Positions 9,342-16,737 are shown, numbered from the stretch's first letter. The stretch: 64,000 nt of DNA from Paenibacillus sp. PL2-23 (GCF_040834005.1 NZ_CP162129.1:4475501-4539500), one strand, 5' to 3'. The notes: generated by a model from the sequence alone, not told the origin. Numbers and translations are program-made.

Positions 9342-9518
9342 CTAGTCCCACATGTAGGAATACCCGTTTTCTTTGTTGTTCTTGTCCTTCTCTGCGAGCT
9401 CATCAAGAAGCGCATGCTGTTCCGCTGCCGTCATGCCGGCGAATTGAAGTTGTCCCGACATTGCAAGCGAAAACCTCTCTCTGCTGCCCGCTAACTGACG
9501 AATTGCTTCTTTCAACAT
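9342..9518 (-). CDS. comX: ComX-type pheromone precursor ending in Met-Trp-Asp
   Basis: A 58-codon gene between comQ and comP on the same strand. GGAGGAG stands 5 nt before the ATG. The product begins MLKEAIRQLAGSRERF and ends NGYSYMWD. ComX precursors are 50-75 residues, have no signal peptide, and give a C-terminal 5-10 residue pheromone carrying a prenylated Trp. Here the only Trp is the penultimate residue (Trp57), within a short aromatic tail after a lysine-rich stretch (EKDKNNKEN). As in Bacillus, the body sequence is not conserved; position, size, Trp placement and neighbours carry the call. The mature peptide length and prenyl group cannot be read from DNA. Confidence 0.88.
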   Translation of the reverse strand: MLKEAIRQLAGSRERFSLAMSGQLQFAGMTAAEQHALLDELAEKDKNNKENGYSYMWD

Positions 9519-9548
9519 TGTAACTCCTCCGCCTCTCTAAAATCCATA

Positions 9549-9576
9549 ATAATATAGTACCTTTTTACTATATCAA
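9549..9576 (-). promoter_or_regulatory. comX promoter with embedded palindrome TGATATAGTA-N6-TACTATATT
   Basis: On the minus strand TTGATA (9576-9571) and TATTAT (9554-9549) are 16 bp apart, a reasonable sigma-A promoter about 24 nt before the comX ribosome-site region. Between and over them lies a perfect 8-bp inverted repeat, ATATAGTA/TACTATAT (arms 9552-9559 and 9566-9573) with a 6-nt spacer. The same arms, in the same orientation, recur upstream of the isoprenoid synthase at 39653-39684. The overlap with the promoter suggests binding of a regulator, plausibly ComA; that is inference. Confidence 0.65.
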
Positions 9577-9646
9577 GGAGGAAAAGAGTGGGGAACGCTA
9601 ACGTATTTAGTATTTTCCGAAATGACTTTTGCGTGGTTTGCGGGAT

Positions 9647-10600
9647 TTATAGCTCCATTTCACTTGCCACATAGCCTGCCGTTAACGCCAGCAGCCTGCT
9701 CTTCCAGCCTTCGTCCGCGTCCATCTCTTCGACAAGCTTCGCGAACCGATTATAGTGCATTCGACTCACAACCGCACCATAGAGGCTGGCGCCTGATTGC
9801 TGGCAAGCTTGAAGAAACAGCTCTCTCTTGTCCCTAAGATCAGCTTCCGTCAGCCGGCCCCCATAATAATCTCGAATCCAGACAGCCTGCTCATCGTCCC
9901 ATTCCAGGAGATAGATCGAGACCAGCGTCCATTTGCGTTGGAGGAAGTCGCTTTTGTCGTCCCATCTCAGCATATCTCTGGCATCGTTGCTTAGCTGGGC
10001 CGCCATGCCGAGCTCCTTCGCATAATTCGCCACGCTCTCGTCCCAGCCGCGCCCCGCCAGCATGACGCCGGCCATGCAAGCCCAGACCATGAGTGAAGCC
10101 GATTTCCCTTCAATCATCTCGAGATAAGCCTCTTCCGTCCGAATATCGTTCTCGAGATCCAGCATCTGGCCATTCGCGGAACGAAGCAGCTGCCGGTTCG
10201 TCATAGCCGCCAGCCTTCCCCGCAGCTCGTCATTCGGGGCCGCATCAAGCAACACCTGCTGGGCAAGCGTAACAAGTGCTGTCGCGATATGTATCGAGCT
10301 CGCAAGCGGCACGTTCATCCAAGGCTTGTCTTTGGCGTCGCCATCCTCTAGATCGTCGAGAATGTCCGATGCCAGAATGAACAGCTCTACTCCCGCTGAT
10401 GCCGCATCCATATCCGCTCCTTTGCCGCTGAACATGCCGTAATGAATGGCGGTCAATTGCCCGAACAGCATGTTGTCCTCCAGCTTGGACGCAAGAAAGA
10501 ACAGCGCCGTGCGGCGCATCGGCTCGGCTGTAAACCAAGTCTCGATGCATTCGCTCATGCGCTGTCCTATTCTCGCCTTCCATTCCTTCCGATCCGACAT
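9647..10600 (-). CDS. comQ: ComQ-like isoprenyl transferase for ComX
   Basis: ComQ transfers a geranyl or farnesyl group to the ComX tryptophan and is needed for its maturation. The 317-residue product is an all-helical isoprenoid-synthase fold. It has the first Asp-rich motif DDLED (Asp82, Asp83, Asp86) and a second motif in the ComQ-type form NDxxD (Asn205, Asp206, Asp209), plus GQMLDLEND between them. GGAGG lies 7 nt before the ATG, and a TATAAT at about 10632-10637 could be its own -10. It is first in the comQ-comX-comP-comA order, with comX 128 bp downstream. General polyprenyl diphosphate synthase function is unlikely in this context. Confidence 0.9.
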   Translation of the reverse strand: MSDRKEWKARIGQRMSECIETWFTAEPMRRTALFFLASKLEDNMLFGQLTAIHYGMFSGKGADMDAASAGVELFILASDILDDLEDGDAKDKPWMNVPLASSIHIATALVTLAQQVLLDAAPNDELRGRLAAMTNRQLLRSANGQMLDLENDIRTEEAYLEMIEGKSASLMVWACMAGVMLAGRGWDESVANYAKELGMAAQLSNDARDMLRWDDKSDFLQRKWTLVSIYLLEWDDEQAVWIRDYYGGRLTEADLRDKRELFLQACQQSGASLYGAVVSRMHYNRFAKLVEEMDADEGWKSRLLALTAGYVASEMEL

Positions 10601-10639
10601 AGGACTGCCTCCGATTCCAGCTATCTAGCTCCTATTATA

Positions 10640-10810
10640 CTATGAGTGCCTGTCGGAAGCATCCTTCCTCTTGCGCTTCACCCACTCCCCCTCGCTTCGT
10701 TTGCTTAAGATTAGAGCAATCAGCTCCATTCTCTGCTGCACTAGACGCTTCTGTTTCTCAGAAGATGAATTGTCGAGCTGGCCAGGGTCTGGTGACTTAA
10801 ATGCCAACAC
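10640..10810 (-). CDS. Possible small basic protein upstream of comQ
   Basis: A 56-codon open frame starts with GTG (10810) or TTG (10807), overlapping the 3' end of the ABC ATPase gene, and stops 39 bp before comQ. The predicted product is charged: an acidic/Ser-rich start, a Gln/Arg helix (EKQKRLVQQRM) and a basic tail (WVKRKRKDASDR). A GGGAGG sequence lies only 2-3 nt before the starts, which is too close for a strong site. It occupies the place of degQ in B. subtilis but does not resemble DegQ. It may be a real small gene or an accidental frame. Confidence 0.3.
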   Translation of the reverse strand: MLAFKSPDPGQLDNSSSEKQKRLVQQRMELIALILSKRSEGEWVKRKRKDASDRHS

Positions 10811-11540
10811 CTCCCGCTTCGCCGACGGCGAAATGCATATATACGGCCTCCAGCGTAAGTCCGCCTCCCGGAAGGCTGTCGATTAAACGGGCGGGGCTGT
10901 CGCATGCGGCCATTGCGCCTTGCCGGAGTACCAGGATCCGATCGCAGCAGTGCTGCATCAAGGACATATCATGCGACGCGATAATAATAGTCTTCCCCTC
11001 TGCGCGAAGCGCCTCCAGCATGGACCAGTACTCCCGCTTCGCCTGTGCGTCCAGTCCTGTTGTCGGCTCATCCAGGAAGATAAGCTTCGGATCATGCACG
11101 ATGGCGATCGCCAGCAGAGCCAGCTGCTTCACGCCTCCCGGCAAGCTGCGAATCCACTTGTCCTCATACGGAAGCAGATCGAACCGCTCCATATGTGAAT
11201 CGATGTCGAAGCTTCCGGAATAAGCGCTCTGAATGGTCTCCATCGCTTCCCTTACAGTCATTCGCTCGACAAAAGAGGAGCCATGTGCCAAAACGTTCAT
11301 CTGCCGCCTCAGCTTGTCCGCCTCCAGCAGCGCATCCAGTCCAAGAATGCGCACATTCCCGACATCGGGCTGCAAATGGCACGACAGAAGCTCCAGCAGA
11401 GTGGATTTGCCTGCCCCGTTCTTCCCGATCATTCCGAACAACTCGCCTTGCCGCACCTGAAAGGATAGCTGCTTCACCGCATTATTCCCGTCGTATGCCT
11501 TGCCGATGCTGTCCACCTGAATAATTGCCGCTTTATCCAT
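10797..11540 (-). CDS. ABC transporter ATP-binding protein without a visible permease
   Basis: A 247-residue ABC ATPase of the drug/lantibiotic-export type (CcmA/YtrB-like). Walker A is GKNGAGKST, the signature region is altered to LPGGVKQ instead of LSGGQ, Walker B is LIFLDEPTTGLD, and a SHD switch histidine follows. It lies upstream of comQ on the same strand, with no permease next to it. The degenerate signature and missing partner make the substrate unknown. Export of the neighbouring peptide is possible but unsupported. A strong start context is not evident beyond CGGAGGAAGACC-type purines before the ATG. Confidence 0.8.
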   Translation of the reverse strand: MDKAAIIQVDSIGKAYDGNNAVKQLSFQVRQGELFGMIGKNGAGKSTLLELLSCHLQPDVGNVRILGLDALLEADKLRRQMNVLAHGSSFVERMTVREAMETIQSAYSGSFDIDSHMERFDLLPYEDKWIRSLPGGVKQLALLAIAIVHDPKLIFLDEPTTGLDAQAKREYWSMLEALRAEGKTIIIASHDMSLMQHCCDRILVLRQGAMAACDSPARLIDSLPGGGLTLEAVYMHFAVGEAGGVGI

Positions 11541-11658
11541 TCGGTCTTCCTCCGTTAGGGATGATTACTTTTAACGATAGCCGATCCCCACGTCTTTTTC
11601 ACCGAAAACATCATTTGTAATTCACGCAAACAAGCTTGCGCTCCGAAAGCCAAATCTG

Positions 11659-11948
11659 TTATACACAGGCTTATCCACATCGGTGAATAAATTGTTTGTG
11701 AATTCTGTCGATATTTATAACGAATAGGAACGATTTATGTGGAGAAAAGCAAGCTATATCGCATCACCTCCTTATTCGCAATAAAGAACGTGGACAATTA
11801 TTCACGTTATACACATTATCCACAATGTGCCTGTGAAAAAACTGTCCACGTTTCCATTTACGTTCTCTTTACTTTAAAGCTAATGTTAACGGGGGTTAGC
11901 GCGTTTTATCCACAGAACGCTGTTGATATGTGCGCAACCTTGTTCACA
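11659..11948. other. DnaA-box cluster (five perfect TTATNCACA sites)
   Basis: The 412-bp gap between leuA and the ABC gene holds no plausible gene. It contains five perfect DnaA boxes, all on the plus strand: TTATACACA at 11659 and 11807, and TTATCCACA at 11671, 11816 and 11906. One-mismatch copies lie at 11772, 11798 and 11940, and at 11682 in reverse. Two pairs are nearly back to back. No dnaA, dnaN or AT-rich unwinding element is next to it, so this is not the chromosomal origin. It fits a DnaA-titration or regulatory cluster like those known in B. subtilis. Confidence 0.75.
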
Positions 11949-11952
11949 ACCC

Positions 11953-13533
11953 CTATCGGAGTATGCGTCGGCTTTCCTTCGCCCCGCCTGCATGATCCTC
12001 CTCGCGGGCGCGGCCCGCTGTCATAATGGCTTGATTGCAGGCTGAAATATACGCTTGCGCGGATGCTAATATAACATCCTTATGAATGGAGGTGCCCCGG
12101 TAACGTTTTCCACTGTGGATAATACTGACAACCGCTTCGCCATATGCCCCTTCGCCTGTGGACAACGAATGCAGCTCCAGATCCTCGAATGCGATCTCCG
12201 CCGGAATCGCTTGGCTAATGGCCCCAATGACCGCCTCCACGGGTCCCTCGCCTATAGCCGTATAAGAATGGTCCGTCCCACGCTCGTTGTTCCGGATTGT
12301 CGTTGTCGCGCTTCTCGCACGCTGAGTGCCCGCATGCACTTGAAGATCAATTAGAGCGTAAGGATCGGGACGCGTTTGGGTCAGATCGCCCGCCATTTGG
12401 ATCAGCTGATCATCCGTCACTATTTTTTGGCCGTCCGCCACCTCCTTGAAACGTCCATAAATCGATTTCAGCTGCTCCTCGGTCGTCTCAATGCCATATT
12501 CCTCTAGACGATGCTTGATCGCGTGGCTGCCGGAATGCTTGCCCAGAATAATCATGCTTCTGGATATGCCCATTGCGGCGGGATCCATAATTTCATAAGT
12601 GCTCCGGTTTTTCAGCAGACCATCCTGATGGATGCCGGATTCATGCTGGAAGGCGTTCCGACCTACGATCGGCTTGTTGTAGGCAATTGGAAAATTCATC
12701 GTTCGGCTTACGATGCGGGAGGTCTCGTATATTTCGCCGATTCGAATGCCCGTCTCCGCACCCAGCGCGTCCTTGCGGGTCTCAATCGCCATAACCAGCT
12801 CCTCCAGCGAGCAGTTGCCCGCCCTCTCTCCGATTCCGTTCACCGTCACCTCGATCTGCGTCGCTCCCGCCTCGATGGCCGCCAGGCTGTTGGCTACAGC
12901 CAAGCCCAAATCGTTGTGGCAGTGCGCGCTGTAACGCACCGTATCCCCGCCCCTTGCTTCCTTTCGGACCGAGCGGAATAAGCTCGCCATTTCATTCGGC
13001 ATAGCGTAGCCCAGCGTATCGGGCAAATTAATAATGGTGGCTCCCTCGCTAATAACCGCCTCCACCAGCTCGATAACGAACTCCCGTCCCGAGCGCGAAG
13101 CATCCATTGCAGAAAATTCGATCTCATTCACGAATTGCTTGCCATAGGCGACCATCTCCCGGGCAATTTGAACGACCTCGTCCCGCGATTTGCGAAGCTG
13201 ATGATTCAGATGAATATCCGAAGAGGAGATGAACAGATGCAGTCGTCGACGTGCGGCATCCTGCGTAGCCTGTACCGCAGCATCAATATCCGCTTTGACT
13301 GCTCTTGCGAACCCGGCAATCTCAACCTGCTGCAGCTCTCTTGCAATTTGCTGAACGGCCGCGAATTCGCCGGGGCTCGATACGGCGAAGCCCGGCTCAA
13401 TGACGTCAATACCCAGCCTCGCAAGCTGGCGGGCGATGATGATTTTTTTCTCCGGCGCGATGGATGCACCTGGCGACTGCTCGCCGTCTCTCAAGGTCGT
13501 ATCGAAAATTTGAATTTTTTGGGGTTGGCTCAT
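11953..13533 (-). CDS. leuA: 2-isopropylmalate synthase LeuA
   Basis: LeuA condenses acetyl-CoA with 2-ketoisovalerate, the committed step of leucine synthesis. The 526-residue product has the HMGL-like catalytic domain with TLRDGEQSPG, the metal-binding HCHNDLG and NGIGERAGN motifs, and a C-terminal LeuA regulatory domain (about 395-520) for leucine feedback. I start at ATG 13533 because AGGAGG lies 8 nt upstream; a TTG 18 nt further up covers that ribosome site. The gene is alone: leuB, leuC, leuD and ilv are not adjacent. It is preceded by two leucine T-boxes and ends at the DnaA-box region. The last about 15 residues are basic and probably non-conserved. Confidence 0.96.
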   Translation of the reverse strand: MSQPQKIQIFDTTLRDGEQSPGASIAPEKKIIIARQLARLGIDVIEPGFAVSSPGEFAAVQQIARELQQVEIAGFARAVKADIDAAVQATQDAARRRLHLFISSSDIHLNHQLRKSRDEVVQIAREMVAYGKQFVNEIEFSAMDASRSGREFVIELVEAVISEGATIINLPDTLGYAMPNEMASLFRSVRKEARGGDTVRYSAHCHNDLGLAVANSLAAIEAGATQIEVTVNGIGERAGNCSLEELVMAIETRKDALGAETGIRIGEIYETSRIVSRTMNFPIAYNKPIVGRNAFQHESGIHQDGLLKNRSTYEIMDPAAMGISRSMIILGKHSGSHAIKHRLEEYGIETTEEQLKSIYGRFKEVADGQKIVTDDQLIQMAGDLTQTRPDPYALIDLQVHAGTQRARSATTTIRNNERGTDHSYTAIGEGPVEAVIGAISQAIPAEIAFEDLELHSLSTGEGAYGEAVVSIIHSGKRYRGTSIHKDVILASAQAYISACNQAIMTAGRAREEDHAGGAKESRRILR

Positions 13534-13566
13534 GGTATGCTCCTCCTTCAACGTCTAAAACAAATA

Positions 13567-13905
13567 AAGCCTGCCGTCTCCGTAAAAGAGACGACAGGCT
13601 TGCCGTGGTACCACTCTCATTGGCTGCTGATCGACAGTTGCGCCAAAGGACGCCTAACGTCCCTCGGCCGCGATCTTGCAGCCCGCTTCCAGCTGGATAT
13701 CGGCAGCCAACCGTATCGAAGTAGCGTCGGGCCGCCGGCGTCCCGGCCTGCCTTTCGTTCCTTCCATCCGCTCCCAGGCGAGATTCAAGCATTCGCTTCG
13801 ACTGCGTCGCACCAACCCGCAGCTCTCTGTTCGGCGGCCTCTATGGAGGCTCGCCGAGTCCGGCTATCGCTTTACTGCTCCTGTTCCTCGCGTTTCCCTA
13901 TTTAC
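13567..13905 (-). promoter_or_regulatory. T-box riboswitch 2 (leucine), proximal to leuA
   Basis: On the minus strand a Stem I with CAGAGAG and GGTTGGTG loops is followed by a specifier region GAATCTCGCCTGGGAG, giving a CTC (Leu) specifier at 13782-13780. It ends with the antiterminator T-box GAGTGGTACCACGG (about 13616-13603) and a long terminator stem (13567-13601) with a T-rich tail. Uncharged tRNA-Leu would block the terminator and allow leuA transcription. It follows a second complete T-box on the same transcript. Confidence 0.9.
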
Positions 13906-13926
13906 TTCAAACCAGACAACAAGAAA

Positions 13927-14262
13927 AGCCCGTCGTCTCCTTATGCAAGAGACGACAGGCTATAATGACCCGCGCGGTACCACCCTTGTTGACTCGCCTT
14001 CATCCGCAATCGAAGATGCCAGCGTGCCCACCTTAAGCACGGGACTGCCCAAGCGGCCTCATCCCATGCACCTCTTCACGGAGGTTAACCGTAGCCATGT
14101 ACACAAGCCTGGCCTATTGCGCCACTCGGCTTCTCCACAGCTCCGCTCCCAGGCGAGCTTCAAACCAATCTTCGTCCGCGTTCCACCAGCCCGCGACTCT
14201 CTGAAAGACCCAATTGGCTTTACTATTCCTGTTCCCAGCGTTTCGTCGATATACGTTTCGAA
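13927..14262 (-). promoter_or_regulatory. T-box riboswitch 1 (leucine), promoter-proximal
   Basis: This is the first of two tandem T-boxes. The minus strand shows Stem I (AGGAATAGTAAAGC, AGAGAG, GGCTGGTG), a specifier region GAAGCTCGCCTGGGAG with CTC (Leu) at 14157-14155, the T-box AAGGGTGGTACCGCG (13987-13973) and a terminator stem (13927-13961) that is nearly the same as that of the second T-box. The two leaders are similar in layout but differ in much of their sequence, so the duplication is old or came by separate acquisition. Confidence 0.9.
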
Positions 14263-14274
14263 GTATTGCTGCTT

Positions 14275-14303
14275 ATTATAGGCCATCCATTATTGTCTGT
14301 CAA
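14275..14303 (-). promoter_or_regulatory. Sigma-A promoter of the leuA T-box leader
   Basis: TTGACA (14303-14298) and TATAAT (14280-14275) are exactly 17 bp apart on the minus strand, a full consensus promoter. Transcription would begin near 14268, just before Stem I of the first T-box. Such a strong promoter fits control by termination in the leader. Confidence 0.88.
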
Positions 14304-14345
14304 TTCTGAATTCTATTCTAATTAGCCTAATTATCCAATCGCCAA

Positions 14346-15446
14346 TCAGCATGGCACGGTGCCGCATGCGGTTACCGACCAGCTCTCAAGCGGCAGCGCG
14401 GGATCTGCCTTCATATCGAGCTCCGTCCATTGCGACCGCTTCAGCTTCAGATGGGCAGCTGCTCCGATCATGGCGGCATTATCCGTACATAGATTGCCCG
14501 GAGGAATGAGTAGCTCAATTCCCTCTTCGTCACACCGAGCCGCAAGCGCTGCTCGCAGGCCGCGATTAGCGGCGACACCGCCACAGAGAAGCAGCTGACG
14601 GGCATCGTATTCGCGAACCGCGCGGAGCGCTTTCACGACCAGCACGTCAATAACGGACTCCTGGAAGCCTCTTGCCAGCGCCGCCTCATCCAGCGGCAGA
14701 CCTTTCATGCGCGTCTGATTAATGGCTGCCAGCACAGCCGATTTCAAGCCGCTGAAGCTGAAATCGTAGCTGCCTTGCTCCAGCCATGCTCTTGGAAGCT
14801 CCATTGCATGGCCCGCCTGAGAGGCAAGCTTGTCGATATGTGGTCCACCGGGATAAGGCAGCTTCAACGCCCGCGCTACCTTGTCATAAGCCTCGCCCAC
14901 CGCGTCGTCGCGCGTACGGCCGACGACCTGGAATCGCCCTTCGCTCTCCAGCAGCACCAGCTCCGTATGGCCGCCGGAGACAACAAGCGCCATGCAAGGA
15001 TAACGCAGCTCATGCACCAATGCATTCGCGTAGATATGACCCGCAATATGATGTGTGCCGATGAGCGGGATATCAAGAGCCATCGCCAGGCTTTTTGCCG
15101 CCACAATGCCAACCAGCAGCGCGCCAACAAGACCCGGTCCCTGTGTGACGGCGATGGCCGACAGCTCTCGCATGGAACAGCCCGCTTCACGAACGGCCTG
15201 CTCCATAATAAGCGTAATGGTCTCCACATGCTTGCGGGACGCAATCTCCGGTACGACGCCGCCGAAGCGGACATGAACGTCGATCTGGCTCGATACGACA
15301 TTCGACAGAATCCTCTTGCCGCCTTGGATGACGGCTGCGGACGTCTCGTCGCAGCTTGTTTCGATGGCCAGAATTAAGGCATCGTCGAAGCTCCTCTCGT
15401 CTGCTGCCGTCGTGTGCGCCTGCGCCGTCTCTTTGTCGATCGTCAT
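14346..15446 (-). CDS. tsaD: tRNA t6A37 threonylcarbamoyltransferase TsaD
   Basis: TsaD transfers the threonylcarbamoyl group to A37 of ANN-decoding tRNAs, acting with TsaB and TsaE. The product (366 residues) has the ASKHA ATPase fold: IETSCDETSAA at the start, the metal-binding HHIAGHIYAN, VSGGHTEL, and GGVAANRGLR plus CTDNAAMIG near the end. ATG 15446 overlaps the rimI stop in an ATGA junction and has a GGGGAG site; an upstream start at 15491 would lie inside rimI. It is last in the thiL-tsaE-tsaB-rimI-tsaD chain. In B. subtilis ydiF follows directly; here leuA and the com cluster intervene. Confidence 0.97.
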   Translation of the reverse strand: MTIDKETAQAHTTAADERSFDDALILAIETSCDETSAAVIQGGKRILSNVVSSQIDVHVRFGGVVPEIASRKHVETITLIMEQAVREAGCSMRELSAIAVTQGPGLVGALLVGIVAAKSLAMALDIPLIGTHHIAGHIYANALVHELRYPCMALVVSGGHTELVLLESEGRFQVVGRTRDDAVGEAYDKVARALKLPYPGGPHIDKLASQAGHAMELPRAWLEQGSYDFSFSGLKSAVLAAINQTRMKGLPLDEAALARGFQESVIDVLVVKALRAVREYDARQLLLCGGVAANRGLRAALAARCDEEGIELLIPPGNLCTDNAAMIGAAAHLKLKRSQWTELDMKADPALPLESWSVTACGTVPC

Positions 15447-15934
15447 TCCTCTTCTCCCCCCTTCAAACCGGTTTGATCCAGCTCTGCCCACATGATCAGC
15501 GCGTCCTCCTGATTGTCGGAATAATATTGGGGACGTATGCCCGCCGGCTCGAAGCCATATTTCTGATATAGACGCTGAGCCGTCATGTTGGAGACTCGAA
15601 CCTCCAGCGTCATACGAGCCGCGCCAAAAAAAACAGCCGTCCGCTGCAGCTGGTCCAGCAGCCTGTTCCCAAGCCCTTTCCCACGCATATCCGCGCGAAT
15701 GGCAATATTCGTAATATGGGCTTCATCCATAATGACCCACATCCCTCCGTAGCCAAGGACACTTCCACTGTCCTCCATAACCAGGTAGCGCGCGAACATA
15801 TTGTTCGTAAGCTCGTTCAGGAACGCGTCCTCCGTCCACGGGCTGGTGAAGGCTTCCTGCTCAATGGCCAATATAGCCGGAATGTCCTCCTTGGTCATCG
15901 TCCGATAAATGAGCTTATCCGTATCCATGCTCAT
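15443..15934 (-). CDS. rimI: Ribosomal-protein-alanine N-acetyltransferase RimI-like (GNAT)
   Basis: A 163-residue GNAT acetyltransferase. The N-terminal TKEDIPAILAIEQEAF and the acetyl-CoA loop RADMRGKGLGNRLL are typical of RimI, as is the LEVRVSNMTAQRLYQKYGF segment. RimI acetylates the N-terminus of ribosomal protein S18 in E. coli; in Firmicutes the t6A-linked RimI (YdiD) may have other substrates. It is tied to its neighbours by 4-nt ATGA overlaps at both ends, a clear sign of translational coupling. Confidence 0.93.
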   Translation of the reverse strand: MSMDTDKLIYRTMTKEDIPAILAIEQEAFTSPWTEDAFLNELTNNMFARYLVMEDSGSVLGYGGMWVIMDEAHITNIAIRADMRGKGLGNRLLDQLQRTAVFFGAARMTLEVRVSNMTAQRLYQKYGFEPAGIRPQYYSDNQEDALIMWAELDQTGLKGGEEE

Positions 15935-16737
15935 TGCTGCTCACCGCCGGCTTGTCTGGCTTCAAGCTTCACTTCCGCTTCCGTCAGCTGCGTATAATTC
16001 GGAGCGAACGTATGAACGTTCTCCGTCAAACCGGCAGACAGCTGGCGCATGCCCAGCTGAGCCAGGAACCGCCCCTTGAGCACATGGGGCAGCACATGCA
16101 CCGCGATGCCTGCCGCCTCTCCGGCAGTCTGCAGCTTCCCTGCCGCTTCGCCGTGCAGAGAGGGGTCCCCCGTCAGCCATATGACAGGGCGTTCCTCGCC
16201 CTGAAGCTCCTTCGCCTCACGGACAATATCGTCCACCCAATCCAGCATGATGCGTACGCCGTCTTCCCTGAATCGACACCAGCCTGCTCCTATGCTCCCC
16301 TTGAACGCAGCGCCGTAGACTTGACCTCTTCGCGCATCCATGACGGGAATGACCCAATGCGCGCCAGTCAGCTTATTGAACAGCTCGCCTTCCTTCGCGC
16401 CGATTCCTTCATGCAGCGCGCCGTAAGCGATCGCTTCCAGACTGGAGATGCCCACCAGCGGCTTCTCCCATACCCAGGCCAGCGTCTTGGCCGCCGTTAC
16501 AGCTATGCGCATGCCCGTATACGAGCCGGGGCCGCTCCCTACAACAATCGCGTCCAGCTCATCTCTGCCGACACTCGCTTGCTTCAGCATCGCTTGCACA
16601 TGTGTAATCACATGCACGGAATGATTGCGTTCCGCGATGGATTCGATCTCCGCCAGCACCTCGCCCCCTCGCAGCACCGCCGCAGACATCGCAGCCGTCG
16701 ACGTATCGAGCGCAAGCACCGTTCCGTTATACCTCAT
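15931..16737 (-). CDS. tsaB: tRNA t6A biosynthesis subunit TsaB
   Basis: TsaB is the non-catalytic partner of TsaD in the t6A-forming complex. The 268-residue product begins with VLALDTSTAAMSAAVL, contains the GSGPGSYTGMRIAVTAAK motif and a MDARRGQVYGA segment, and lacks the metal-binding histidines of TsaD, as expected. It overlaps tsaE by 11 nt and rimI by 4 nt within the coupled operon. Confidence 0.95.
   Translation of the reverse strand: MRYNGTVLALDTSTAAMSAAVLRGGEVLAEIESIAERNHSVHVITHVQAMLKQASVGRDELDAIVVGSGPGSYTGMRIAVTAAKTLAWVWEKPLVGISSLEAIAYGALHEGIGAKEGELFNKLTGAHWVIPVMDARRGQVYGAAFKGSIGAGWCRFREDGVRIMLDWVDDIVREAKELQGEERPVIWLTGDPSLHGEAAGKLQTAGEAAGIAVHVLPHVLKGRFLAQLGMRQLSAGLTENVHTFAPNYTQLTEAEVKLEARQAGGEQQ

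Noticed and set aside
10797..11540. ABC ATPase as the exporter of the NHLP peptide
   Set aside because: NHLP exporters carry fused peptidase and membrane domains; this is a bare ATPase 30 kb from the peptide.
11659..11948. DnaA-box cluster as the chromosomal replication origin
   Set aside because: No dnaA/dnaN, no AT-rich 13-mers and no gene context of oriC; all boxes share one orientation.
13676..14286. Long frames through the leuA leader as protein genes
   Set aside because: The DNA is fully explained by two T-box leaders with conserved RNA motifs; the frames lack ribosome sites.
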